DNA of 64,000 nucleotides from positions 1-64,000 of the forward strand of contig JAGVSM010001653.1 of assembly GCA_022494885.1 (NCBI GenBank), written 5' to 3'. Both the position numbers and the translations under genes were made by a program. Source of the stretch: Micrasema longulum (Eukaryota > Arthropoda > Insecta > Trichoptera > Brachycentridae). Under the pieces are notes generated by a model. It saw only the letters and a list, made by a program, of their open reading frames with translations, was not told the origin of the DNA and did not search any database. Of this stretch, positions 11,001 to 26,000 are shown one piece after another. The stretch's first letter is position 1, and each line of letters begins with the position of its first letter.

Positions 11001-14000
11001 TTCATGCGTCATATTGCAGGACATATGGCGCTCGACGCGGCCGTTTTTAGCAATATTAATTTCTAGAACAATTCGGCCAGTTGACATTTCAATTAAATAT
11101 CTAATATCGACTGAATTCATAGTGCTATTTTTTATTATTTTTTTAAGAGTTATGTATTAACATAATAGATAATATATCTATATAATATAATATATCACGA
11201 AATTACGTCGTTTGAGTTGATTTCATGAATGAGAGTTGTTGTATAACACAGAACCACAGAAAAATATTCATTTGTAGTATATATTACTTACATTATATTA
11301 TGTACCTTTTATGTAGGTACAAATATACGATATTTTTTTATAGCTTACCTGTAAATAAAATCATTATTCGCCACTGGTGTTTAGAGGTATATAAGTACAT
11401 CGACATCTATCGAGGCCACCCGTACGTCACGGAACTTATTATGTTTGACACTAAAAATGACAAAAATCGATTTATTTTAATTTTAAATAGTTTTAGGGTG
11501 ACTACGTTGTAGCACAGAAACCTATTATTATTTTTTTCTTTTTTCTTTCGAGAAACAAGTCAATTTCTATTTGACATTGAGCGCGGAGTAAAGTTTGACA
11601 TTTAAGATAACACCATCTAGCGGTTAAGATTTCAAAATTCGAGGTTGTTATAGCGCATGTGTCAGATCATTTGAGGATTGGGATGATATAATGCGCACGC
11701 GCCATAAGGTGAAATGACAGCACTTCGGATGAAATGTTGCCACTCTGAAAATAAAATATGACGATTTCTTTTTTTTCATCGATAGCCGTATCTTCCTGTA
11801 GCTCAATTACAAATAACTATCGAAGTGCTAATAAGCGACGTGATAACAATTTTTCAGCATGGTTTTTTATCGTATTCGCGATCACAATGCAACATCCGTG
11901 AACACCTAATATTAAATGTCAAAATATTTACGTTTCGCGACGTACAATCCTGCAATTTCACCTGTGTATATATGGAAAATATTCAAAAACTGCTATTTTT
12001 ATTGATTTATTTATTATTTATCGTGATATTTATTGCATTTAGCCGGCAGTTAGCAAGCCAAATGTCAAGAAAAGCAGTCGCTATAGTAATTGTAATTTAA
12101 TTTTCACTTTTTTGTATTAGATACTCCTTACTATTTTGCAAATGCAGTATATATTTTTTTTCTTTTATTTATTTATTTAATCCAATATAAAATACAAATA
12201 CATAGTTTACAAATGAAAATGTTTATAGAATAGGTATATTCAATGTAATTTTATTTTTATTTATGAATGAAGCCACTCCATTGGCCCACAGGCACGTTTC
12301 AGAGTGTCAGTGTATTATTTATTTAATACATAATTGTACATACTTTCACATGAATTGTTGTGTAAAAATTCAAAAGAAATTTTTAAAAAAACATACCTAC
12401 ATCAATAAAAGGAGAAAGGATTTTCAAGAAACTAAAATTATATTCTGATATATGAAACATATTCCTCAGCTTCCTGTCTAGTCTTTTTAGCAATCCATTT
12501 ATGGACTCGAGCTTTGAAAATTTTGTTTTTCATTTTGTTCACTAATATGTCCTTGCTTAAAAAGTTGTATAGCTTAGGGACCAGAAAAGTATAATGCCTT
12601 TGTCCGTAATTTGTTTTTTTTCTTTGGGAGCAGAAGTATTATTTTTTGTCTTTGCCTAGTGTCGTAATTTTGTTGTCCGTCATTATGTCTGTCAGGATTT
12701 TGATGTAAATGTCTTATAATTGTCTGAATGTATATTTGTCTTATGTCTAGTACTGGAAATTCTGTAAAAAGTCTGTGTAGAAAATTGGTGAGGTTTTTTG
12801 TTGGCTACTATTATTTTTTAATAGTGAACGCTGATTTTTCGCCAATGAACTGTATTTATTTACGAGGAAAACAAAAAACAAACACGAGCGTCGACTTGTG
12901 ACTGCGATAACTAGCATGTTCATTATTGTTCATTGTGATCGCTCAAATGCTTAGCATGTTTTTAAGCACGTCGATAGTAATTTGTGATGGAGCTACTGAA
13001 AACACGTATGTCGATAGAGCCGTCTTTGTAATATCTAGTAAAAAGATTGTGGAAAAGTTAAGTATACCACCTCGATATGTGCCGATGAAGATAGCGTTTG
13101 TAATCGCCCACCTAATGGTAGACTCTTTATTTCTCTCTTAATTCAACTGAGTATAACTAAAGGAACAAGCGACTGCAGGAAAAGGGTCATTGAGTTTCGT
13201 TAGAGTGGCAATCTCGACAAGTTACGTACAAGACTTTCTTTGAAACATAAAGGCTTTAAATTTTCACTGAGAAAAATATTACCACCTACATAATTTTCCT
13301 TCACCCCACTAACGCAGAAAAACAAGAAAAGAAAAACTCATACACGCGACTCAAAAATATACAGCAAGAAATGTAGGATTCTGAGAATGCTGCTATTTAT
13401 TTATTTGGTTACAATGAAAAAATAATATATAATTCACATAAATATTGAAACAATAAAAAAAAATAGACACTACTTATTTTTCATCAATCACGTGTAATCA
13501 CTAACTAAATACATATTTATATAAAATGATCAAAATAAATTATTAAATTGAATTTAAATTATTGTAAAAATTTAAATAATATTGCTAAAATTCTACGAAT
13601 CAATAATAAAATAAACACGAATAAAATACGTTTTTAAATAAAATTAACAATTAAAATGATCAAAAAAAAATATTTTTTTTTTAATCATTCATTAATATAA
13701 AACTAATAAAATACTAATAAAATCAATAAACAAAGTATGCAAAGAAACAAAATCAGCAATGTAATCCATCAAAATTAAATGTACAAAATTAATATATTAA
13801 AAAAAAGGATTTTGTATACACTTCTTAAACCTGAACAATCCAGCGTCAAAAATGTCGATCTCTGCGTTTTCAATGGTGTTGTATAATCTGCACATTCTTG
13901 ACACTGGATTTTTTTATTTATTTAATAGTATAATACATTTTTACAATTTAAAAAAAAATACTTGTTATATTTTTACTAAAACTAAAATCCTACAAAGCTA

Positions 14001-17000
14001 CTTTTTGTAGCTTGTTGGTGAAGATTATATTTATACCAACTTAATCGTATTATTTACATTTATAAAAAATATGAATAACAGATAAAAATTAACAGCCGGA
14101 AAGATCAGAATAAACATGTTTATACAAATAATAATGTATAAATTTACTTTTTAAATACAAGAAAATATATGAAAAATAAAAATATTTACACCTAAGCTAC
14201 TATTCATATATAAACTCTTGATCGAGTAGCCACTTTCTTATTTTGCTCTTGTTACAATGTGAGTTAAATTTAAGTTCTTTTGGTAATAAATTAAAAATTC
14301 TTGGTACTAAATATTTGAGAGTTCTATTTCCATGTTTATTACATACTTTTGGTACTACCAAGCCATCATAAGCCGTGAAGCGTGTATTATGGTTATGTTT
14401 GAGAGGAAACTTTAATGTAATACTATTAAATTATTCCAAAATGATGCAAAGCCACAGTAGTCCTCGAACAGGCAGAGTTTTGATTGTTTTGTACGGGAGA
14501 TCATTATTACTTCTTTGTTCGTAAATCTCTGCAGGTACAATTCGCTTAACTATAGAATACTGTAGACCCTGGATCATTTTAATATTAGTTTTAGTCGAAT
14601 GTCCCCACGACTTTATACCATATCTTATGATTGATTCTACTAAAGAAAAATAAATAATTTTAAGAGTGATTTTAGGCAAAATAAAAGATAACTTATTAAA
14701 AGTACTCACAAGAGTCCGCAATCGATCAGAAAGTTTAAATATATGACGACCCCATTTAAAATTATGATCAATAAAAATACCCAAATACTTATACTCCTCC
14801 ACAAATTCTATGAGTTCACAATTACATGTGTTAGAAATACCATCATGCAAGCAATTTGTGCAATGAGCAATAATATTAGGCAAAACATATTTTTTGGCAT
14901 CAGGAGATTTTATGTATAAGCATTTAGTCTTTTTTTGCATTTATAATGAGACCATAGCCATGACCCCATTTTAACAATTTATTGAAATCACTTTGCAATA
15001 TCTTTTGTAATTATAATGGGTTTTTATTGGGAATAACTAGTGCGGTGTCATCTGCAAAAATAAATCTCCTTGCTTCTTTTAAAACGTTGCAAATCACTGA
15101 CACATAAATTATATACGATTTAGGACCCAAGATAGACCCTTGTGGCACCCCTGATAAACATTCCCTCGCTAGACTTAATGAATTCTTTATTTTCATACTC
15201 ATTTTCCTCCCCACTAAATAATTTGAAAAAAAGTTAATAAATTACCCCTTATGCCAATTGACTCTAAAATACAAATTAATTTAGAATTAAAGGACAAATT
15301 ATTCTTAAATGAATCTATGTGGAATGTTTTTGGGTTCCTTAAGGTACGACCATTAGGAACACAAATTTTTATCGCACTTAAACAGCTTGAACATTCTAAT
15401 CTACCATTTACAATCTTATATAAATATATAAGTCATTTATCTTTCTTCTAGTTTCTAAAGTTTTGAAGTTAAAGTGTTGGGAGTCTCTTTTCATAACTAT
15501 TTAGTGTGGAACCCAATTGACATTTCTGCGATAAATACATATATATATATAGGTACATACACATTAGAGTGGGCCAATGATGTATGAAGTTTCATTTTGG
15601 ATCACATTGAACGTAAAAATTATTTGAAAAAATATTCCATACTACTTTTGGCTCTCAACTGAGGTTTCAAGTTTATCACTTTCTGAACATTTTGTTAATT
15701 ATCTATATTTATAAAATATTTTTTTCGTAAGTTAATATTTAACTTAATCGCATAACAAATTCTAACACATTTTAAAACTACCGAAATGCAAAAAGTTTAC
15801 ACTCCGCGGAACTGATTCGGCTGAGCGCCTGGTTAATATTGACGAAAACAATGGCTCATTAAAACAATGCTACCCATTTATTACAAAACAAAGTGCGACT
15901 CACGCCCTTAGATGCTTATTCAATAAGGTTTAATGCAAATTAAAAAAAATAATTGGACTGATTTTCTTACTTACGTACGAAATGAAAGCCGGTTTAGCGC
16001 AAAAACCTACTTTTTCGGAAACTTCAAGCTCTGGTTGAGGGCCAAAAGTAGTGTCTAATATTTTTTGCATTCCGAGTAATCCAAAAAGCAACCTTTTTTA
16101 CCCCTTTAATTTTAAAATTCGGGGAAAAAAAATATCGACCCACCCTAATACACATGACTTGTAAATACACAAAAACTTGCACTCATCCAAGATTTATTTG
16201 CAGCACAATAAATATTAAATTTGTTTTATGGTTTAACAATATGTTTTTAAAAATGTAATTAAATATTGCTTATCTGAACTTGAAAATAAGGCAATTGGTA
16301 AAATGTTATGTGTGGTCTGTATTGTTGTATCGCTGTGAAACTTGGACTCTGAAGGTGAACACTATGAATAGGTTGAAGGCTTTTGAGATGTGGTTGCATC
16401 GCATAATGCTTAAGATATCTTGGACAGACCTGATAACAAACTCAGAAGTCTTAAGTCGAGCTAGAACAAACAGAGAACTCTCAACCACCATAAAAGTTCG
16501 TAAAATTTCGTATCTGGGGCATATAATGCGTGGAGAAAAGTACCACTTGCTTCATTTAATTTTGAAAGGCAAGATTGAGGGTCACAAAGGGGCTGGAAGA
16601 AGACAGATGTCCTGGCTGCGAAATATACGATACTGGACTGGCTTTAGGACTGTGGAGCAGATTTTCCGGGCAGCACAGGACAGGGAGACTTTTGCCAGAG
16701 CGATTGCCAACGTTGGGGATACCTGACGGGGCACTAAGAGAAGAAGAAGATTAAATAATAGCATATAACCACTTACTGACTTTTCTATCTCTACCGGTTT
16801 CGAGACGTACTCATCTCTTTGTCAGGACACCAATTACATCAACATGCAATTACCACTATACACCACACAAAAATATAAAACTAACGTGCTGACAAGACAC
16901 ATGCCGAGTGGTCAGTTATAATATTTATTATTAACATATTACAACAGAGATGAAAAACATTTTAGAGAAGGTAATATTGGGAAGGGATTTTGAGTATAAT

Positions 17001-20000
17001 TAAATTAAAATCTATAACCTACTTCCACTATCTATTAAAACAATTAGTAACGAGAAAATGTTTAAAAAGACTATAAAAATGGATAGTGGAGCTAAGTAGA
17101 AGTAAAATAGATTGTCTCATTCGCCTATACCAATATTGAATCAACTGCTCCACAAGTGTATAGATTATGTTTGTTTTTTGTTATTTTCATTGTGTGTTTT
17201 GTAATATAAATAATATAGATGTACATAAATACCTTGTTTTTAAAACTGTCGAATTATTTGTTAATGATCTTAGTTTTTTTAAGTTAGTCTTCTTTGTTTA
17301 TTCTCAAATGAGATTTTTAAAAAAGTATATTGGAAACCCCAGTAAGGTCAAATTATTTTTATTATTATTATTGTTTGCAAGCAAAAAATATGAATAAATA
17401 AATAAATATAGAAGTCTAATATGTTATTATAAGTAATATATTAATATTAACAGCTCCCCAGGGAGTTGAATCCAGTACTCGTCTACAAATTTTTGGATAA
17501 ACTCAAAATATTGTGAATAAATCCACCCGGTCAATGAAGAAGAATAGAGATTAAAAAAAAATAATTCAGGCGTTGTCTAGTATGTTGGTGAAATAATTCA
17601 ATTAAATGAATCTCACCCGCATAATAAAGGTTTCAGCTTTTCAACTTCACAAACATCAACATATGAAAGAATTGAAGGAATATAGATGTTCAAATATGGG
17701 CAGAATAGTGAATGTTACACAGTGTGTAAAGTAGCCAATTACTAGAACTAAATGTTATTAAATATTTGTACATAACCACATACTGGCTTTTCTATGTCTA
17801 CCGGTTTCGGCTTAACTCAAGCTCCTCCTTCCATCCCCTCTCCTTTTTCATCTATTTCTCAAACAACAAAAAAAAAACATTATCTAATAGTGCATATTTG
17901 TCCTAATCGGTGCATGTCCTTATTAAAATGCATATCGAGTTGGTTTTATATTTTTGTGCAACAACTATGGTGAAGGTGTATAGTGGGTTTTGCATGTTGG
18001 TTTAATCGATGTCCTGACGAAGAGATGAGTACGTCTCGAAACCGGTAGACATAGAAGAGTCCGCAAGTGGATATACAAATATTTAATAACATTTAGTAAA
18101 ATGTTTGACCACAAAGTTAATAAATTGCAACAGACAGGGAAAACATTATTGAGAAGGGAATATGGAAGTCTAGGCATTTACAGGGCTTATGACCTGTCAT
18201 TGAATAACTCCCTAGGAAGGAAATCATGCCAGTCTGCAAGCATTTGAACATACTTAAACATAAGGTTAATGCTTTCAGTATTAAAAATTATTTACTAGTA
18301 TTTGTAACAAGAAGTCTTATTTAAATTCATTTCAATAGAGAGGGAAAACATTTTTAAAAAGGGAATACGGAAGTCTAGGCATTTACAGGGCTTATGACCT
18401 GTCATTGGCTAGTTTAAGTGGCCACTTTACACACTGTGTAACATTCACCATTCTGCCCATGTTTGAACATCCACATTTCCTCAACTCCTGCATCTGTTGA
18501 CTTTTGTGAAGTAAAAGAGCTGAAACCTTTATCACGTGGGTGAGATTCATCCGGTGAACCAAATCCCCTACTAGGCAACGCCTGAAAACAATTTTCCAAA
18601 TTTTATACTTCTTGTTTTACCAGGTAGTTAATTCAACAATGTTTGAGAATGTCCAAATGCTTGCAGACTGGCTGGATTTCCTCCCTAGGGAGTCATTCAG
18701 ATTTTCCCTCTCTGTTGAAATAAATTTGTATCTGAATGACTTCCTAGGGAGGAAATCCAGCCAGTCTGCAAGCATTTGGACATACTCAAACACAAAGTTA
18801 ATGCTTTCAGTATTGATAATGATTTACTAGTATTCGAAACAAGAAGTCTTCAATTATTGTCTCGTGTTGCAGGAACTACCTGAACTTTATAATCGAGGAG
18901 TTGAAAGACCCCATCAAGAACCTCCCTCGAGCCATCGCCATCTCGTGCACTCTGGTCACCGTAGTGTATGTGTTCGCCAACATGGCCTTCTACACGACGC
19001 TGTCTCCTCAAGAGGTCCTGGGATCCGAGGCCGTGGCAGTCACCTTCGCTGACCGGCTGTTTGGATACATGGCGTGGACTATTCCTGTATTCGTGGCCAT
19101 GTCTACTTTTGGAGCGGTGAATGGAATCCTGCTCACGTCATCACGGTAACTTTTTTTGTATTATAATTTTTAGGGAATCAAACAACGTTACAATAAAAAT
19201 AAGGATAATTATATGATTCCTCATTTCCTGTATCTTTAATAATGGCACAAGTTTAAAAATGACATTTTTGAGTTACGTGTTCAGAAATGTTTCATTAAAA
19301 TATTTTCTTTCCGCACAATTAATGACATAATTCTAAAAAAAGAATAATTGAATTTTTATTGTAATTTTCAGTGCCACAAGTCAGGGCACTATAAAATTAT
19401 TATAAAAATTAAAAAATACCTTGATGGTCTAAATTTTCGATAAAATAATAAAACTTATTTTTTTTCAATGAAATTGCAAAAAAAATCCATACCCTTTCAT
19501 ACAAGAAAAAAGCCAGTAAGCAGTTTTCTTTGTAAACCCCTACAAAATATGTACGTCTGTAGACTTGTGGGGTTTCTGAATATTACAATTAATTGCAGCC
19601 TTAAAACAAAAATGTTATACTATGCTTTTTACTAGAAGACCGACATGCCATTGTTATCTATATAATGGTATTTTATTATACTCTGAGGTAACAAAAGCAC
19701 AAGTAAGTGAACTATAAGTTAGACTTTGTTTCTGCAAAAGAATCTTAGTTACTGATAGCGCGGTGTGCGTAGATATGTATAAGCTCTCCAGTAAAAATGA
19801 TTTTTTTGAGTTATGCCACTGTTATTTCTGGGGTTCGAAATCATCACTAGTAAGGTACATACACAAATTAAGGTGATCAGTCTTACACTTCTGGCGCCGC
19901 GATGTCTAGGAACGATGAAAAATCACAGTGCATAGTAAATGATATTTATGACAAAAATAACTAGAAAAAATACATTATTTACTGCCTTGGAACGGGAAAG

Positions 20001-23000
20001 CTATCCCTAGCTAGGCAGTTTAACCAATAAATAACGTCTACCCTGTCAGGATTTTAAAAAGACAAATCCAAATATATATGACACATCAAAATTGTTTAAA
20101 AGGGTGAAAAGAAATCGAAAAAACAAAATAATAAAGAAAGCATGTTTTTTTTCTTTTTTTTTCGAGGAGGCGTAGTAGCAGAAAGGTTGAAAGCCGCTGC
20201 ATTATACAGGGTGTTCTTTAAACCCTGTCATATCCGAAACCACGATGATCAGTATGGGCAAGAAGACATAGAATTTATTTTTTTTAAATAGAACGAGGAA
20301 AAATTTTTTTAAATAAAATATTTAAAAAAAACAACAATTTCTTATTTATTTATCTTTTATTTTTTAAGATTTTAGTCGTTCTAAAAATTTATTTTAATGT
20401 GCCAATATGTCTTCTTGCTCATACTGATCATCGTGGTTTCGGATGTGACAGGGTTTAAAGAACATCCTGTATAGATAAAACACATTGAAAAATACTCAAT
20501 TATGGAGTCAAATGTAACGTAAGTTATCGTGTAATTACCGTGTAGTGAATGCTTTAAAGCCCTTACTTTTTATTTTTGCCTTGCTTGCAACCACGACCCC
20601 CCGAGCAATCCTATACGACCGCCCTAGGGGTCGCGACCCACAGGTCAAAAACACTGGTATAGGAATATAAATCTGCGTAGGTACCTATTTTATAGTTCGA
20701 TATCCTCAAACCAATTGTGAGATATAGAGCAGTTTGATGCGCAAAGGAAAAGTTATATCTCCGGGGATTGTATTTGGTAGGGCGAAGATGGGGCATGACA
20801 GGGTAGTGTGCAAGATGGGACCCCTTGACCAAAGCTTCCTAAAACTTCATCCTTACTAATCAATACGAAAACCAAAAAGCACATCCGCTGCCCAAGTTGC
20901 TGATTTTTACAAAGTTTCAGTATAGAAGTTATATGATTGCTTGAATTTGTTTATTTTGACTAATATCGCTTAGATGCGAGCAGAGTGTTTAATTGTGACG
21001 AGAAAACTATATCAGCAGTACTTAAATCTAAGTCAAGAATACTAGCACAAAAAGGCCGGATTAGGGCGCTTACTTCTGCTAAAAAAAATGATCACATTGG
21101 AGATAAGCTTTGGCGCTATCGGAAACTAAAAGGATAATAAGTGTTATGCCAACTACTGAGCCATCTACCAAGCCCCTGACGAGTCACTTAATGATTTATG
21201 CTTCATCCTATCCAGTCCGAAGGAAGTTTCTTTCTATACCTAAACACAGAAGGAGAAAAAGAAATCCAGACTGTGTCAAATAATGTGCCAGAGCTGGGCA
21301 CACTGATCATGCGCTGGAGTAGATGACAAATACAAAGACTTCATTCTTGTTCGTCCGCGTCACGAACCGCAGAACATGGTACCCCATATTTCCCCACATT
21401 TATTTCGCAACATAAAATAATAGGGAAATATCTTTTTTTTCATTTTTAAAGTAATAAGGGTCTATGAAATACTGTCCAGTAAAAAAAAATTGCTACTCAA
21501 TAGTACCATAAAAAATATTTTTTAAATTGCAATTTTGAATTCCCGCAAAAACGATTGTTGCATTGGCCATGACCCTAATAGTCATGATTCATGTTCATTT
21601 TTAACTTTGTTCCAAACCATTCAAGTTGATCGCGCCACTTGCTTGTTAGCAGATGAACGCTCGAAATGCTGGTTTGCGGAATGCGTTATCCTTTATTTGC
21701 ATTGCCACGGAACTCTAAATACAATGAATGCAATTACCTACCTTATTCTGGGTTCTGGCACCTTTATTGTCACGATCTTTTGTCGTGGCAGTCAGAATCA
21801 GATCAAATCTTGTGGTCAGAAAGGAGAGGCACCTGACGATTACACGACACGGTGAATTTAATGAGTTATTGATCGCAAAAACTACTTATTTGCGATCGTG
21901 GTGAGAATATCAAAAAAGCACATGTACACACGATCAGTTCAGTTGTTATTATTGGGCCGGGACAATATTGGTACCCACGGTAGGCAATTGCAACATCTTA
22001 ACCAGGGCCCTGTAGGTAGCAAATATATTTGAACGTCTCATCCTAGAAAATGTTCTATTTATATGTGTGTGTACACAAAGAGTAAATGTAGCGTAACCAC
22101 AAGTTTTTTTTTGAACATCGTCACGAATCTTGACGTCCCAACTATCAATGCCAAAAATGTCGTGTTTTTCCATTGAGATTTTTTTTTATATTTTCTTTTT
22201 TAAACTTATATATGAAAACGTTTCTCCGCAATATCCATATTGATTTTGAAAATACAATAAATTATTCAAAGAAGGAATCGTGTGTTAGAAATACCACATT
22301 GTAAAACGAGGCTCGCACAGATGTATATTTTATAGGCCCAAAAAAATTTTATTCTTTTTTTACTGATAATATTTCATTGATTCCAAACTTTCAAAATTTT
22401 CCTTCTTTTAAAAAACATGCACTATCCTGGATTCAAACTAAAGATATGAACTCTTTTTTTTTCTATGATATATTTTGTTGCCCTTTAATAATAAGGAATA
22501 TTTTTGTGTTTTTTTAAATATTTTTCATTTCCTTTTTTAATTACTATAAAAAATATTATCTTTTATGGAATATTTTATTTTTTCTTTCTTATGTTGCACA
22601 AAAATATTATAACTGTCCATTATTTATTATAGGAGTAAAAATTAATTAACATTTTCTTGTTTACCTACGAACAGGCCATGCCTTAAAATAATATGTATTT
22701 CATTGCTATGTAATTATGCTTTTTTTTAATACTCTGTTTTATCACTTATGTATTTTGTAAAAAAACAAAAATATAAAAATCTATTTCATTTATTTTTATC
22801 GGTATTTGCAGTACGTTATATTTCCCTATTATGCCTTTTTTTATTCGATCATTTTATGTATTTTTATTTTACGTTTATGGGGTATTTTTGCTAGATTAAG
22901 GGGCCGACATCTGTGTCAATATAAATATTTTTAAGAATAATTGGAAATAAATGTGTTTTATTGACATCTTTTCTAAAAAGCCCCATCATGCCCCACTTTC

Positions 23001-26000
23001 CCCTGTTATTCAATTTTCTTTTACAACTTTGAACGGGAATCATAAATTGCTATTTGATACAGAAACCCAATAAAAGGAGTGATATTTATTATTTACTTTG
23101 TAAGGAACAAAGATGTAACAACTGTCATCGAGCGAAAGTGATACGACTGACTGAGCTCGTGGTTCGTTAGAGCTTTAGCCTACAAACCTGAAATCCCGGG
23201 TTCGATCTCCGGTAAGGCAGAAATTAAATAAGATTTTTAAACATTTCAGACTGGATTTAAAATATTTATCATTAAAAATCCTTTTGCAGATTATTCTATG
23301 CTGGTGCTTGTGAAGGACAGATGCCCGAAGTGTTGACCATGATCCAGATGCAACGTCTGACCCCAACACCTGCTATTCTCATTATGGCACTCCTCTCCAT
23401 GCTCTACCTCACCAGCTCTAATATCTTCGCCCTGATCAATTACGTTGGCTTTGCTACTTGGGTAAAAAACCTTTATGCTATTTCAAAACAATATTTTCGT
23501 TCTAATGGCTTAACCATAGAATTAAGAATAGTCAAAAAGGAGCATAGAATCATATTTTAATACATCGGGGTGTGTCCAAAAAACCCTCTACTTTCACCGC
23601 GCGCATACATGAAGTCGCCGCGTAATTTTGCCAGATCACTAAAAATATAATCATAACACAAATGCAAGATCAATATGTTTCTTTTTTGGGTGATACCGTG
23701 TGTGTTGGATTTGTTCCGACGTTTCGGCTACCATTGCAGGAGCCATCTTCAGGGTAAACTGAGTGTTTTGTAGAAAAAAGTGTGTGTTTAAGTACTAGTA
23801 ATTTGTACCGTGTCGCAGTCGGCAGTAGGCACATTTATAATCATTTTTTTAGTATGCAGTGCTGGGAACCATGTTGAGTTTAATTTAAGTCCGTCGTCTT
23901 TGTTTGTGTTATTTGGGTGTCTGTGTATTTCAATTGCCTCTTTTATTATTCGTGCACTGTAATTACTAGGTTTATGCAAAATTTTCGGTTCAAATGCGAA
24001 AAAATTTCCGGTGTCTATAAAGTGTTCCGCTATTGCAGATTTGTCAGGATGCCCAAGTTTACACGCTCTTTTGTGTTCGTCAATCCTTTTCTTTGCTGTG
24101 CGCCCTGTTTGTCCTACATACACTAACACACGGCGAAACTATACACACGGCGAGGTGTCGTGTATAAAGACTTTATTAAATAAGATATTAGAAGAGTAGA
24201 AACGTTATTACTAATTATATATATACAAACCATTTATTGGTAATTCTATACTTACTTTATTTGATCCCTAATTTTTTTAAATACATGAAAAAAATATGCT
24301 TTTTTGTCTTTGTTTTCATGTCACTTATTATGAATGTGCACCTACGATTTGGGAACAGATAAAAATTAGTATTCTTATGAGTATAAATGGAGTGTACATA
24401 TCCAAACTTATTATTTTTGTGCTTAGCACGTTTGTCTTCTATACCAGTGGTCGGAAAACGCATCAGTCAAAACAGCCGAAGATCAGCATTACGACGATTA
24501 AGATTTCTTTTGAGGGCCAATTTTATTTTCGTTTCAAACTGTTTCCCCTTTAAAGCCAACGAACTTTATTATGCAGCGAAGATCCTTGTATTTACTCTCT
24601 GTTATTGAGTAGACATTATTTTAATTGGCGATGTAAAGGAGATTTAACGACTATCGTGTTGACAATATTGATATCCTTATGGATACTGTTATCAGTTGAA
24701 AACTTTCACCTCTTGATGAATGTTGCAATGTTAAACGAGTATCTTGCGATCAATTTTTATAACATGCTACCTCTGACACAGCGAGGGATTTTGTAAAAGA
24801 TCTTATTGTCATAATCAACCATAATAACCAATTATGTCATTTCTTTTGCCGTTCATTTCATTATTTTTGCTTTTTTTCACATACTGTTTACTATCAATTA
24901 CTGTTTTATTGCTATTAATATAATGTCATTAACTTAATATTTACCTGTTATTTTCATCAATAATTAATGTTTTAAATAATGGCACATAATTTAATGTTTT
25001 TGTCTTAAGAAAGTTTTATAAATAAATTGTTTTTCATTAAATATTTTACATTTACTTTTTATACTAAAGTCTGGGGACGAATTAGGGCACGGGCCGGGCG
25101 GTTTGAACAAAAAACATTAAAGTGCAATAGTTATTTGATAGTCCATATTTTAAATGTTTTTTTCTTAAATATTCTCATCAAAAGTCTATAAATCCAAAAA
25201 TACAGCAATAAATTGTGTTTTTACTTCGAACGATACATTTGAAACAGTTTTACAACTTCAAACTGTTTCCCCTTTAAAGCCAACGAACTTTATTATGCAG
25301 CGAAGATCCTTGTATTTACTCTCTGTTATTGAGTAGACATTATTTTAATTGGCGATGTAAAGGAGATTTAACGACTATCGTGTTGACAATATTGATATCC
25401 TTATGGATACTGTTATCAGTTGAAAACTTTCACCTCTTGATGAATGTTGCAATGTTAAACGAGTATCTTGCGATCAATTTTTTCTTCGAAAATATAAAAA
25501 AACCCTCTCTCACTTTGGTCATACTTTTAGCTCCATATTATGTTGAAATTTAAATAATTTCATCAAGTTTAAATATGATGCTTATCAATGCATTCGATTA
25601 CAGTATTTGCAATATCCTCAATAATTCAAAAGGCAATAGTCCTAGAAGTTCTTCTATAGAATCCGTAGACTAAATAAATTAAACAAAAAGTGTAACTTGC
25701 GCTGTGTGAGCCGCACTCGAGTGGCCAAAGAGCCGCATGCGGCTCGCAAGCCGCAGTTTGCCGACCACTGTTCTAGATAAATGGATTTATAATATTTATT
25801 AAGGTAACGTTTGTTTTTAGACCGCCATTTAAGTAAGGATTTAATTTTAAATTAAATACTTATTTTAATACACGTATTTATTTTAAAAATATTTATTTAT
25901 ATTTTTTCTTCTAGGAATATTTATTTAAAATCGTGACTTTTGTCGGACTACTCTCACTGAGGAAGTTCAGCGCTACGGGAAATTGGATAGAAAAATGGTT

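Larger units (their letters stand above)
5019..18872 (+). other. Transporter intron, 13.9 kb, rich in non-LTR retrotransposon debris
   Basis: Lies between GTGAGT at 5019 and the acceptor before 18873. It holds at least seven non-LTR fragments, SINE C copies, TIR elements and a strong inverted repeat beside the next exon, all listed separately. 9710-12150 shows little beyond a small TIR-family fragment near 10478-10565; open frames at 11225-11512 and 11825-12100 have no recognisable domain. Confidence 0.6.
19146..23289 (+). other. Transporter intron between the TM7-8 and TM9 exons
   Basis: AT-rich. Contains a short MITE copy (20207-20469), a weak repeat with a minus-strand frame (21949-22173), and a tRNA-like SINE fragment near 23155-23220. 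19200-20200, 20480-21900 and 22180-23150 show no element I can name. Confidence 0.55.

Noticed and set aside
18864..19052. Second reading frame over the TM7-8 exon
   Set aside because: Arg/His-rich shadow frame of the true exon; the real frame matches the transporter and both splice phases.
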